Assembly: GCA_002747735.1 (NCBI GenBank)
Contig: PDQE01000021.1
Span: 1 to 42,285, forward strand
DNA length: 42,285 nucleotides
Direction: 5' to 3'
Origin: Flavobacteriales bacterium
Lineage (GTDB): Bacteria > Bacteroidota > Bacteroidia > Flavobacteriales > Flavobacteriaceae
Shown: positions 9,928 to 19,855 of the stretch, piece by piece
Layout of the letters: every line of letters starts with the position of its first letter
Numbering within the stretch: position 1 is the stretch's first letter
Notes under the pieces: model-generated
Databases searched by the model: none
What the model was told of the DNA's origin: nothing
The model's input: only the letters and a program-made list of their open reading frames with translations
Made by a program: the position numbers and the translations under genes

Positions 9928-10545
9928 TTGAACTACAAACTATTAACTTTTTTTACTATCTTTTTGTTTGCCTTATTTTCTGCAAGCATTAAATGCTATG
10001 CCCAAATTCCACCTGCCGCAACAAAAAAAACCGACACTGTTCCAACACCTGAAAAAAAAGTTGCCGACACAGCCATAGACACTTTAAAAAATGATTCTAT
10101 CCCAGATTTGCCTTATGATTTTAAGCGTTTTCAGAAAGGCAGCCTCTATCTAAACAACCTGATGGAATCCGAGATTATATACGATCCGGAATCCAAACAG
10201 TATATTATGGCTCAGAAAATTGGCGATTATTACATAAAGCATCCTTCTTACATGTCGCAAAAGGAATATAAAGACTATCGCCTAAACAAAGACATATACC
10301 AATATTTTAAGGAAAAGGTAAACGCTGTAAGTGGGAGGTCAAAAGACACTGATGCCCAACGGAATTTACTACCCAAATACTATATAAAATCAGGGTTGTT
10401 TAAAAATATTTTTGGGGGAAATACCATTGAAGTAAATCCGCAAGGTTCTGTACTTACTAAAATGGGCATTCTGTACCAGAAAGTAGAAAATCCGCAACTT
10501 TCTGAACGCAACAGGCAAAGTACTACTTTTGATTTTGCAAAGTAG
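9928..10545 (+). pseudogene. sprA: SprA (T9SS/gliding), N-terminal fragment before a frameshift
   Basis: This frame encodes 205 residues: a signal peptide ending KCYAQ, a Pro/Thr-rich linker, and the N-terminal SprA region ending with the family-like GILYQKVENPQLSERNRQ, then STTFDF-A-K and a TAG stop at 10543-10545. The SprA barrel sequence resumes immediately in another frame, so this is the 5' part of one interrupted gene. SprA is the outer-membrane conduit of the type IX secretion system, usually about 2,400 residues. The start is TTG at 9928, 4 bases after ruvA; it precedes a good signal peptide, and I see no nearby ATG that would do so. As written, translation would make only a short exported peptide. 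The lesion may be a real mutation or a sequencing/assembly error. Confidence 0.85.
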
Positions 10546-13500
10546 GGGAAAGATTGCGTGTTAATGCAGCTTTTGATTCCCAATCTACTTTTAATTTCCA
10601 GAACCAGATAAAACTTGAATACACCCCTACCGAAGATGACATTATCCAAAAAATAGAAGTGGGAAATGTGAGTATGCCCATCCAGAATTCTCTAATTACA
10701 GGGGCTCAAAACCTTTTTGGGTTTAAAACCCAATTACAATTTGGCAGAACCACAGTTACCGGAATTTTTTCCAAACAACAATCTCAGACCCAATCTGTAG
10801 CCGCAGAAGGCGGTGCCACCATCACAGAATTTGAACTTAGTGCAAGCGACTATGACGAAAACAGACACTTCTTTTTATCACAGCGTTTTAGGGATAATTT
10901 TAACAAAGCCATGGCTCAGTTGCCATTGGTAAGTAGTTCCATCCAGATTACGCAAATAGAAGTTTGGGTAACCAACAAAAGTAATGTAACCGAAAATGTG
11001 CGGAATATCGTTGCCATAGCAGACCTTGGCGAAGGGGATGCCTCAAATATTCATTCAGGAAATGTAACCTCAATTGCCGGTACCAAAAATCCTTCTAATC
11101 AAGCAAACTCGCTGATAAATTTTTTAACACCAAACAACTCGATTAGAGATATAGCCACAGTAAATTCTGCCATGGCCGGCTATCAACAAGGAACGGATTA
11201 CACTTTTTTAGAAAACGCACAAAGGCTTATTGAAGGAATAGATTTTACCGTAAACAGAGAATTAGGTTTTATCTCCTTAAACAGGAGGCTTACAGATAGC
11301 GAAATTCTTGCCGTAGCCTATGAATATACAGATACTAATTTTCCGGGCGACAACGTATTTAGGGTTGGTGAATTATCTTCAGACGGGGTAACTGCACCAG
11401 ATAACTTAGTGGTAAAACTCTTACGCAGCGAAATCGTAAACACCAATATCCCCATGTGGGACTTGATGATGAAAAATATTTATGTACTGCCCGGAGCCTA
11501 TCAGTTACAACCGGATGGCTTTAGGTTAGAGATACTCTATCAGGATGATTCAGAAGGTGTAGCCCTTAATATGTTGCAAAATGCCGCAACACCTGATGTA
11601 AGCAACAGAACATTACTCAATCTGCTTCGGGCAGACAGGTTAGACCAGGCACAACGGCTATTGCCTGAAGGCGATGGTTTATTTGACTATCTGGAAGGGC
11701 TTACCATCAATTCCTCGGAAGGCTTAATTATTTTACCTACAGTAGAGCCATTAGGTAATAGCAACACTTCACCACCGGATGCACCGGGTGAAATTGGCGA
11801 CATTCTTACCAATACTGCCGATGAGAATTATATCTTTAATGAGTTGTATAATCTAACCAAATCGCAAGCTCAAAACCAATATCAAAAAAAGGATAAATAT
11901 CTTTTAAAAGGGTACTATAAATCAGACGGCACAAGCGGTATTCCGCTCAATGCTTTTAATGTAACCCGTGGTTCGGTAACGGTTACCTCCGGTGGCAGGG
12001 AATTGTTGGAAGGAGTAGATTATGTGGTAGATTATCAAATGGGAACGGTACAGATTATTAACCCTAACTTATTGGCATCCAACGCTCCCATTAACGTAAG
12101 CGTAGAAAATAATAGCGGATTTAGCCAGCAGCGAAGAAGTTATATGGGATTTGATATACAACATGTTTTTTCCGAAAACTTAGCCATTGGCGGTACGCTT
12201 ATAAATATGAGAGAAAGGCCGTTTGGTAAAATGCAGTTTGGATCAGAATCTGCCAATAATACCATGCTGGGTATAAACCTTACTTTTCAAAAAGAAATTC
12301 CACAACTTACCCGATGGGTAAATAAACTACCTAATATAGACACAGACGTAGCGTCTAATCTATCCATAAGGGCAGATGCTGCCTATTTACTACCAGGCAT
12401 TACCAAAAATAAAAATGGTGGTATTGATGGCGAAAATGCTTCTTATATTGATGATTTTGAAGGCACACAGATACCGCTAAACATCGGCTCTTACCGGCAG
12501 TGGTTTTTGGCCAGTGTACCGCTCAATCAGGAAAATCCAAACTTACAATTTACAGGCAACCCCAATGACAGTAACCTGCGGTTTGGCAAAAAACGTTCCC
12601 ATCTGGCATGGTACACCATAGACCGTTTATTTTACGGCAAATCACTAAAACCGGACAACATAGACAACAATGAACTCTCCAGAGCAGAAGTAAGGCAGGT
12701 TACCTATAACGAATTGTTTCCGGAACTGGATTTAGACCTTACCCAATCCAATATTGTAAACACTTTTGACCTCGCCTATTTTCCGCAACAACGCGGTACC
12801 TATAATTTTGATACCGAAAATGTAGATGCCAATGGCGAATTTACCGATCCGGAAAACCGCTGGGGTGGTATTATGCGGTCACTTAATACAACTGATTTTC
12901 AACAGGCCAATGTGGAATACATCCAATTCTGGCTTATGGATCCATACGAAAATTACTCCATAAAACCCGAAGAAGGGGGTGTAACCAACTATACGCCGGC
13001 AGACTTTGGAGGTGATTTGTATTTTAATTTGGGAAATATTTCGGAAGATATTTTAACCGACGGCAGGAGGATGTACGAAAACGGACTGCCCGAAGACGGC
13101 ATAAAGATTCCAAAACCAGATATAGGCAATAACGTAGATCCTACGGCATGGTCTGATATTCCCACAAAACAATCACTCATCTATGCCTTTACCGAAAAAG
13201 ACAACGAAAGGCCTAATCAAGACTTGGGTTTAGACGGATTATCTGATGAAGAAGAAGCCCAAAGATTTGGCTCACAATTTGGCTCTGACCCGGCTAATGA
13301 TAATTACAACTATTTTAGAGGTAATGAATTAGATGCTGCCAATGCCTCAATTTTAACCCGTTACAGAAATTACAACAAAACGCAGGGCAACTCGCCTACG
13401 TTAAATAACTCTACGGAGAGCTACCCTACTGCTGCCACTTCTTTTCCAGATGTAGAAGACATCAATAAGGATCAGACTCTGAGTACGGTAGAGAGTTATT

Positions 13501-16500
13501 TTCAATACAAGGTTTCCTTACAGCCTAAAGATTTAACCATTGGTAAAAACAACATAGTAGATGAAAAAATTGTAACGGTAAATTTACCCGATGGCAGCCA
13601 GCAACAAACTACCTGGTATCAGTTTAGAATTCCAATTACTAGCCCTTCTGAGACCATAGGCGGTATATCAGATTTTAATTCTATTCGTTTTATGCGGATG
13701 TTTTTAACCAATTTTAAAATTCCGGTAGTATTGCGTTTTGGCGAGTTGGAATTAGTGCGAGGACTATGGCGAAGATATACCAAAACTTTGGATGAAGACA
13801 TTAATCCTCCCAGAGATTTGACAGAAACCGAAAACCGAGATTTTGAAGTAGGTGTTGTAAATATTCAGGAAAACGAATTTAAAAACCCGATTCCTTATAA
13901 ATTACCTCCGGGTTTACGACGGGAAAAACTCCAAGGTACCACTACGCTGCAACAGCAAAATGAACAGTCTTTATTAATGAAGGTAAACGACTTGGAACCC
14001 GGTGCCACCCGTGCCGTATTTAGAAATACACTATTTGACATGCGGATGTTTAACTCCTTACAAATGTTTTTACACGCAGAAAGTATTCCGGGAGAACCGG
14101 CAGTGGCGGATGATGAACTTACTGCAGTTATCAGGTTAGGTAGTGATACGGATGATAATTTTTACCAAATAGAAGTTCCCTTAAAAATTACACCAAATGG
14201 AACGGTTTCCGCAGATGAAATTTGGCCTAAAGAAAATCAACTAATGGCAGACCTTAAAGAATTTGGCCAGTTAAAACTGGAAAGAAATGAAAATAATGCT
14301 TCTTTTACCGAACTCTATCCCTCTGAAACCACTTCACCGGATGCCAAACTTAGAGTAAAAGGCAACCCTAATTTATCTAATGTTAAAACCATAATGCTGG
14401 GGGTAAAAAATACAAGTACCACTTCAAAAAATGCAGAATTGTGGTTTAATGAACTCAGGGTTTCTGATTATGACAACGAAGGCGGCTGGGCGGCCGTAGT
14501 AAACGCCGATGCCAACTTTGCAGATTTTGCAGATATTGCGGTATCCGGAAGGGCCAATTCACAGGGCTTTGGAGCCATAGACCAAACGGTTAATCAAAGG
14601 GCTCAGGAAGACGTAAAACAATACGATGTTATTACCAATATCAACGTAGGCCAGCTTCTACCAAAAACGGCCGGAATAAACATACCATTAAATATGAGTT
14701 TTGGTGAAGAATTTATAAAACCCAAATGGGACCAGAAATACCAAGACGTATTGTTTAATAATAACAGCAAGAGTGCCGAAGCCTCAAAAGAATACACAAA
14801 ACGACGGAGCATTAATCTGATAAACGTAAGAAAAGAACGTACAGATCAGGAAAAACCACAGCGTTTTTACGATGTAGAAAACTTATCGGTTTCTTACGCC
14901 TATAGCGACTTATTTCACAGAGATTACCGTATGCAAAAACTTATAGACCAAAATGTAAGGGCTTCGGCTAACTATAATTTTGCCTTTAAGCCAATAGAAA
15001 TTACACCGTTTAAAAAACCGATGGATTCATTGAGCAAAAGCAGGTGGCTAGACCTTATCCGGGATTTTAATTTAAGCGTATTGCCATCGTCATTATCGGT
15101 AAATTCTAATATTATAAGAAGTTACAATTCCCAACTCAGCAGACCATTGGTAGAAGGATTACCACCTATACCTGAATTGGTACAAAAAAGATTCTTGTTT
15201 GACTGGAATTACAATATTGCTTATGACCTTACAAAATCTCTGCGATTTACTTTTGGAGCTGCAAACAATTATGTATATGACAATGCTTATTTAGACAAAA
15301 GTGCTACACTATTTACCAATTTCTTTGAAATAGGCCGGCCAGAGCATTATCATCAAACCTTGGATTTACAATACCAACTGCCCATTAACAAAATACCCGT
15401 ATTAGATTTTATAAAAGCGAATTACAGTTATACGGCAGATTTTGACTGGCAGGCTACAGCACCGGATTACGTAGAAAAAATAGGCAATACCATCCAAAAT
15501 TCCAATACGCACAACTTTTCGGCAGATTTAGATTTTATGGGCTTTTATAAAAAAATAGGCTTGTTAAACTTGGCCAAGAAGAAAAATAAAAGAGGTAAAC
15601 CCACTTCAAATGTAGCTCGCCAGCAAGCCTCCATAAAAAATAAAAAACTATCCGGTAGCAGAAAAATATTACAAGGCGTTGTGGACGTGCTAAGTTCCGT
15701 AAAAAGAGCCAAAATTTCATACGCAGAAAACAACGGTATTCTCCTGCCCGGTTACATCCCCGATGTAGGATTTTTGGGTAGGCAAAATTATTCCGGCAGC
15801 TTAGCTCCCACCTTAGGATTTGTTTTTGGCAGCCAGCGAGATATACGCAGTTTGGCTGTGGCCAATAACTGGCTTGTTTCCAGAGATCCAAACAGTGATG
15901 AGTTCTACAGCCGTATGTACAGCAAAACACATTTTAACAAATTAGACATTAGTGCTACGGTAAAACCGTTTAATAATCTGGATATAGAACTAAGTGCCAA
16001 CAAAGTATTTACAAAAAACCAGTCGCAGCAATTAGACGTTTCGGGAAATACGTTTAATCCGGACGACCAACCTATAAATGAAGTAGGTAATTTTAGCATC
16101 AGTTATTTTATGCTGGGCAATGCCTTTGATGGAAATGGAGATGCCACCTTTGAACAGTTTAAAGTAAACCGGGCTATTATTGCCGCAAGGCTGGCACAAA
16201 AAACCGGTAATAATATTTCAGGATTTGGAGAAAACAGCCAGCAAGTGTTAATTCCGGCTTTTTTATCGGCTTATTCAGGAAGAAAGGCAAGCAAGGTAAA
16301 ACTCTCCGCTTTTAGAGATACGCCCTTACCCAACTGGCGTGTGAGTTATAAAGGACTAATGAACTTCAAATGGTTTAAAAATAATTTTAGGAATTTTATA
16401 ATAGAGCATCAATACCGCTCTACCTATAACGTTATGGGCTTTAGCAACAATTTGCTATACAATGAAAGTAAAACTAATCCTCTTACCGGAAATTACAGGC

Positions 16501-17003
16501 CAAAACATATTTTTACGGGCATTAATCTGATAGAGGAATTTTCACCCTTGATTAAAGTAGATATGCGAATGCGTAATTCGTTTTCTCTGAGAGCCGCCCT
16601 TAATCAAGATAAAGCTCTGAGTCTCAATGTAAATAACAACAGTATTACAGAAATTAGAGGAAAAGAGTACGTATTAGGATTGGGGTACAGGTTTACAGAT
16701 GTAAAAACTAATATGCGAATAGGCAACACCGTTAAAACATTTAAAGGAGATATTAATCTAAAAGCAGACATTGGCATAAGAAAGAATTCCACGGTGATAC
16801 GCACCATAAAAGAGCAAAACAACCAGATAACCGGCGGCCAGCGAATTTTTACCATTAAATTTGAGGCAGAGTACAATCTCAATCAAAACTTAATGGCTTC
16901 CCTTTATTATGACCATAACACCTCTAGCTATTTAATCTCTACTACATTCCCCAGAAAATCTATAAGTGCGGGCATATCTCTGCGATATACAATTGGAAAT
17001 TAA
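10533..17003 (+). pseudogene. sprA: SprA (T9SS/gliding), large C-terminal fragment after the frameshift
   Basis: The frame is open from just after a TGA at 10530-10532 to the stop at 17003 and gives about 2,156 residues. The first residues read KVGERLRVNAAFDSQ and continue into the SprA hallmark IKLEYTPTEDDIIQKIEVGN and ITGAQNLFGFKTQLQFG. The long remainder has many aromatic-ended beta strands, typical of the 36-strand SprA barrel, and ends in a terminal strand ([12 protein letters not shown]). Together with the 205-residue 5' fragment the length is close to a full SprA. The first possible initiator in this frame is TTG at 10554, which has no signal peptide, so this part could not reach the outer membrane by itself. 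The reading frame is otherwise intact over 6.4 kb, which suggests a very recent lesion or a sequence error. Confidence 0.9.
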
Positions 17004-17044
17004 ATAAAATAGGGTTACATTCGCACTTTAAACTTTTTTTAAAC

Positions 17045-17422
17045 ATGAATATTCCTTCAGATTTAAAGTACACCAAAGACCATGAATGGGTAAAAATAGA
17101 TGGCGATGAAGCCACAGTAGGCATCACAGATTTTGCACAAAGCGAGCTGGGTGACATCGTTTTTGTAGATGTAGATACCTTAGATGAAACCGTGGAACAA
17201 GAAGAGATTTTTGGCTCTGTAGAAGCTGTAAAAACGGTTTCGGATTTATTAATGCCTCTTACCGGTGAAGTTACAGCTTTTAACGAAACTCTGGAAGATG
17301 AGCCGGAATTGGTTAATTCAGATCCTTATGGTAAAGGCTGGATGATAAAAATAAAAATTGCCGATATTTCCGAAATTGACAATTTATTAGATGCTGAAGG
17401 ATATAAAGCAATTATTGGATAA
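17045..17422 (+). CDS. gcvH: Glycine cleavage system H protein
   Basis: GcvH is the small lipoylated carrier that shuttles the aminomethyl group between the P, T and L proteins of glycine cleavage. The 125-residue product has the usual length; the lipoyl lysine is Lys63 in [11 protein letters not shown]. Other typical segments are [26 protein letters not shown] and [10 protein letters not shown]. The ATG at 17045 gives the canonical N-terminus. Genes for GcvP and GcvT are not nearby, which is usual in flavobacteria where gcvH travels with sprA and vanZ. Its last 32 bases overlap the annotated start of the VanZ-like gene. A weak promoter-like TACATTCG lies near 17016. Confidence 0.96.
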   Translation: MNIPSDLKYTKDHEWVKIDGDEATVGITDFAQSELGDIVFVDVDTLDETVEQEEIFGSVEAVKTVSDLLMPLTGEVTAFNETLEDEPELVNSDPYGKGWMIKIKIADISEIDNLLDAEGYKAIIG

Positions 17423-17768
17423 ATACAGATTTTTTATTGCTGTATTTTTCACTCTGTTAGTTACTTTTCTCAGCTTAGCCTCTGTAAAAAGTCCCATTAT
17501 TACAGAAATTCAATCTGCGGATAAATTTGGGCATACGCTTGCTTATTTTGTCCTAGGTTTGGCATGGCTTTTTGCTTGCCATCATCAAAAAAAACATAAT
17601 ATTCTAATTTTTACAGGATTAGTTGTTTATGGCATAATTATTGAAATATTACAAGGGCTGGTTACCACGTATAGAAAAGCTGATATTTACGATGTTTTTG
17701 CAAATACGGTGGGTATATGTATCGCATTTTTGCTATATCATTTTGTAGTGAGAAAAATTTTAACTTAA
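17391..17768 (+). CDS. VanZ family small membrane protein
   Basis: This is a 125-residue hydrophobic protein with about four predicted membrane segments ([66 protein letters not shown]). The pattern [18 protein letters not shown] and [20 protein letters not shown] is that of the VanZ-like family (named after the teicoplanin-resistance accessory gene; most members have no known function). Acidic and histidine residues facing the membrane (Asp/His in DKFGH, Glu in IIEILQ, Asp in YDV) are conserved family positions. The ATG at 17391 overlaps gcvH by 32 bases. A TTG at 17415 would reduce the overlap to 8 bases and is a possible alternative. Confidence 0.85.
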   Translation: MLKDIKQLLDKYRFFIAVFFTLLVTFLSLASVKSPIITEIQSADKFGHTLAYFVLGLAWLFACHHQKKHNILIFTGLVVYGIIIEILQGLVTTYRKADIYDVFANTVGICIAFLLYHFVVRKILT

Positions 17769-17776
17769 AAATTTTC

Positions 17777-17806
17777 TTGCGTAATTTGTTTATTTTATTA
17801 AATTAG
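17777..17806 (+). promoter_or_regulatory. Probable promoter of the first tonB gene
   Basis: TTG at 17777-17779 and TAAATTAG at 17799-17806 (one mismatch to TANNTTTG) are 19 bases apart. The tonB ATG is 24 bases downstream of the -7 box. Confidence 0.35.
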
Positions 17807-17829
17807 CACTGAATTAATCCCTTTTACAC

Positions 17830-18549
17830 ATGGAACAAAAGAAAAACCCAAAATCAAATCTAGAAAATTACACCAGGCATTTCCTGCAGTTAGGCTTACT
17901 TTTGGCACTCTTACTTATCTATTTAGGTATAGAGTATAAAACTTATGACAAAAATGTAGAATCACTGGGCGATGTAGCCTTTGAGGAAATTTCAGAAGAA
18001 GAAGTACCCATTACCGAAAGAATAGAACAAATAAAACCTCCTCCACCGCCACCACCGGCACCTGAAAGAATTGAAGTAGTGGAAAATGAAGAGGAAGTGG
18101 AAGAAACAATTTTAGAATCTACAGAGACCGATCAGGAAGAAGTGATAGAAGTAGAAGAGATTGAAGAAGTAGTGGAAGAGGAAGAAGTGGTATCTGATGT
18201 ACCTTTTGCCATTATTGAAGATGCACCGGTATTTCCCGGATGTAAAGGAAACAAAACCGAGTTAAAAAAATGTTTGCAGGAATCCATTACGAAACATGTA
18301 AACAGAAAATTTGATACCGGATTGGCTAGTGAATTGGGCTTAGATTCTGGTAAAAAAAGAGTAATTGTGGTATTTAAAATAGATAAAAGTGGTAATATTT
18401 CTGATGTTAGGGCCAGAGGGCCTCATGCCAGATTAGAAAAAGAAGCCATAGATGTGGTAAAATCACTTCCAAAAATGATTCCGGGCAAACAACGTGGCCG
18501 TCCGGTTGGCGTAAAATATACGCTTCCCATAACGCTTCAAGTGGAATAA
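17830..18549 (+). CDS. tonB: Energy transducer TonB (first of tandem pair)
   Basis: TonB couples the inner-membrane ExbB/ExbD proton motor to outer-membrane receptors. This 239-residue protein has a short cytoplasmic head, one membrane anchor (LQLGLLLALLLIYLGIEY, about residues 22-39), a periplasmic linker with a proline run (KPPPPPPPAPE) followed by a Glu-rich segment (about residues 78-120), and a C-terminal TonB domain. That domain has the Bacteroidota form with two cysteines (FPGCKG and KKCLQE), VVFKIDKSGNISDVRARGPH, SLPKMIPGKQRGRPVGV and a final beta strand. No exbB or exbD is adjacent. It is a close paralogue of the next gene, sharing anchor style, proline run and most of the C-terminal domain; a terminator after it indicates that the two are separately transcribed. 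Confidence 0.93.
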   Translation: MEQKKNPKSNLENYTRHFLQLGLLLALLLIYLGIEYKTYDKNVESLGDVAFEEISEEEVPITERIEQIKPPPPPPPAPERIEVVENEEEVEETILESTETDQEEVIEVEEIEEVVEEEEVVSDVPFAIIEDAPVFPGCKGNKTELKKCLQESITKHVNRKFDTGLASELGLDSGKKRVIVVFKIDKSGNISDVRARGPHARLEKEAIDVVKSLPKMIPGKQRGRPVGVKYTLPITLQVE

Positions 18550-18570
18550 TTCAAACCAAAATATTTCTTA

Positions 18571-18601
18571 AAAAACTGCCCTGTACAGGGCAGTTTTTTT
18601 T
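18571..18601 (+). terminator. Rho-independent terminator between the tonB genes
   Basis: The perfect palindrome ACTGCCCTGTACAGGGCAGT (18575-18594) is preceded by A residues and followed by eight T residues (18594-18601). It begins 25 bases after the first tonB stop. This is the clearest intrinsic terminator in the window. Confidence 0.9.
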
Positions 18602-18678
18602 GCCAAAAATTCAGGTAGTTAACATGATTTTTATCATTTTATTTTAACTAATTTTTAAGGACTTTTACGCTAATTATC

Positions 18679-18697
18679 AAGACGAATATTTCGTCTT
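18679..18697 (+). repeat. Inverted repeat in the leader of the second tonB
   Basis: AAGACGAA (18679-18686) and TTCGTCTT (18690-18697) form a perfect 8-bp stem with a 3-base loop. It lies 57 bases before the ATG at 18754 and has no following T-run, so it could be an operator or a leader-RNA hairpin rather than a terminator. Confidence 0.55.
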
Positions 18698-18753
18698 AAT
18701 AAGGGAATAAAAAATTACCCAAATCAGATTAAAAATAATTAAAATAAAATGTT

Positions 18754-19485
18754 ATGTTAGTCAAAAAAAGTCCAAAAGCACGCATAGAGGATTATAGTAA
18801 AATCTTCTTGCAAATAGGGTTAGCCTTGGCCCTGTTGGTGGTATATTTGGGATTAGAATTCAAGACCTACGAAAAAGAGGTAGAAAAGTTAACCTCAAGT
18901 TTTACCGAAGAAATCATAGAAGAAGAAATACCCATTACAGAGCGGATAGAGCAAATAAAACCTCCGCCACCGCCACCACCGGCACCAGAAAAAATAGAAG
19001 TTGTACAAGATGAGGCAGAAGTAGAAGAAACCATATTAGAATCTACAGAAACAGACCAATCTGAAGCTGTGGAAGTAGTGGAAATAGAGGAAATAACAGA
19101 AGCCGTAGAAGAAGAAGAAATTCCTGATGATGTTCCTTTTGCTGTAATTGAAGATGCACCGGTATATCCCGGTTGTAAAGGTTCTAAAGCAGCAAAGAAG
19201 AAATGTTTTCAGGAAGCTATTATATCTCATGTTGGAAAACATTTTAATACCGGATTATCCGAGGAATTGGGCTTAGATGCCGGTAAGAAAAAGGTTTATG
19301 TAGTATTTAGAATAGACCATAAAGGCACGGTAGCGGACATAAAAGCCAGAGGCCCACATAGCAGACTGGAAAAAGAAGCTGTAAGAGTTATAAAACTCTT
19401 GCCAAAAATGGAACCAGCTAAACAACGTGGTAAGCCTGTTGGTGTAAGTTACAGTTTACCTATTACTTTAGAAGTAAGAACTTAA
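18754..19485 (+). CDS. tonB: Energy transducer TonB (second of tandem pair)
   Basis: The 243-residue protein has the same architecture as the preceding gene: membrane anchor (LQIGLALALLVVYLGLEF), linker with KPPPPPPPAPE, a Glu-rich stretch, and a TonB C-terminal domain with YPGCKGS, KKKCFQE, VVFRIDHKGTVADIKARGPH and LLPKMEPAKQRGKPVGV. The two copies are clearly homologous over their full length but differ at many positions, so the duplication is not recent. It has its own leader of about 150 bases containing an inverted repeat and follows a strong terminator, which suggests independent regulation. It may serve different receptors or ExbBD motors; the sequence does not say which. Confidence 0.93.
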   Translation: MLVKKSPKARIEDYSKIFLQIGLALALLVVYLGLEFKTYEKEVEKLTSSFTEEIIEEEIPITERIEQIKPPPPPPPAPEKIEVVQDEAEVEETILESTETDQSEAVEVVEIEEITEAVEEEEIPDDVPFAVIEDAPVYPGCKGSKAAKKKCFQEAIISHVGKHFNTGLSEELGLDAGKKKVYVVFRIDHKGTVADIKARGPHSRLEKEAVRVIKLLPKMEPAKQRGKPVGVSYSLPITLEVRT

Positions 19486-19550
19486 AAACAGGTGTGGGGT
19501 TCATCGGTAGGCTCACAGGCCTAAGAAAACTGTGAACCTCCCGCTCTGTC

Positions 19551-19604
19551 AGTTGGCGGATTAGGGGATTGAAGAGTGTTCATTTTCTAATCCGCTAACT
19601 TTTG
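19551..19604 (+). terminator. Possible terminator: long imperfect stem-loop after tonB2
   Basis: Arms AGTTGGCGGATTAG and CTAATCCGCTAACT pair over 14 bp with one mismatch across a 22-base loop, followed by a short run of T. The long loop and short T-run make it weaker than the upstream terminator, but its position 66 bases after the tonB stop fits. Confidence 0.45.
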
Positions 19605-19797
19605 AATTCCAAAAAAAATAATTTCATATTTTAAAGCATACAACTGGATTTAAGCCGCAGTTATCAGCAAAGAGAATAAACTTCAAATCTGAGCTACTCA
19701 CAAAACAAGAAACTAAATTTTAGAAAGCCTAAAAACCTATTTCACCAAAGTGTTGCATTTGCTTGTTGAAGCTACCATAAATAATTAGAGTTAACAC

Positions 19798-19831
19798 TTA
19801 GTACAAATTAGCCACGGATTTACTATTTTTG
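19798..19831 (+). promoter_or_regulatory. Promoter of deoC
   Basis: TATTTTTG at 19824-19831 is a perfect TANNTTTG box; TTAG at 19798-19801 sits 22 bases upstream, one mismatch from TTTG. The -7 box covers a possible TTG start at 19829, so the GTG at 19856 is the better deoC start. Confidence 0.55.
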
Positions 19832-19855
19832 CCAAACCAAATCTTTAACACTATC

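Larger units (their letters stand above)
19486..19855. other. 370-base non-coding stretch with stacked inverted repeats
   Basis: No convincing reading frame is present between the second tonB and deoC. The first 120 bases are richer in G and C than their surroundings and hold three complementary arm pairs: GGTTCA (19498-19503) with TGAACC (19533-19538), enclosing TAGGC (19508-19512) with GCCTA (19519-19523); and AGTTGGCGGATTAG (19551-19564) with CTAATCCGCTAACT (19587-19600), 14 bp with one mismatch, followed by TTTTG. The remainder is A/T-rich and ends with the deoC promoter. It may be a terminator region, a 3' UTR element or a small RNA; the sequence alone does not decide. Confidence 0.6.

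Noticed and set aside
15535..15930. 131-codon minus-strand frame inside sprA
   Set aside because: It is fully antisense to the well-supported SprA frame and its translation looks random (clusters of Cys, His and Trp), so it is a shadow frame.
19573..19584. 12-mer AGAGTGTTCATT repeated at 26177-26188
   Set aside because: A shared 12-mer is expected several times by chance in a 42-kb A/T-rich window, and the flanks do not match.
19829..19855. TTG start for deoC giving nine extra residues
   Set aside because: The TTG is part of a perfect -7 promoter box; the GTG at 19856 starts the family-like N-terminus.
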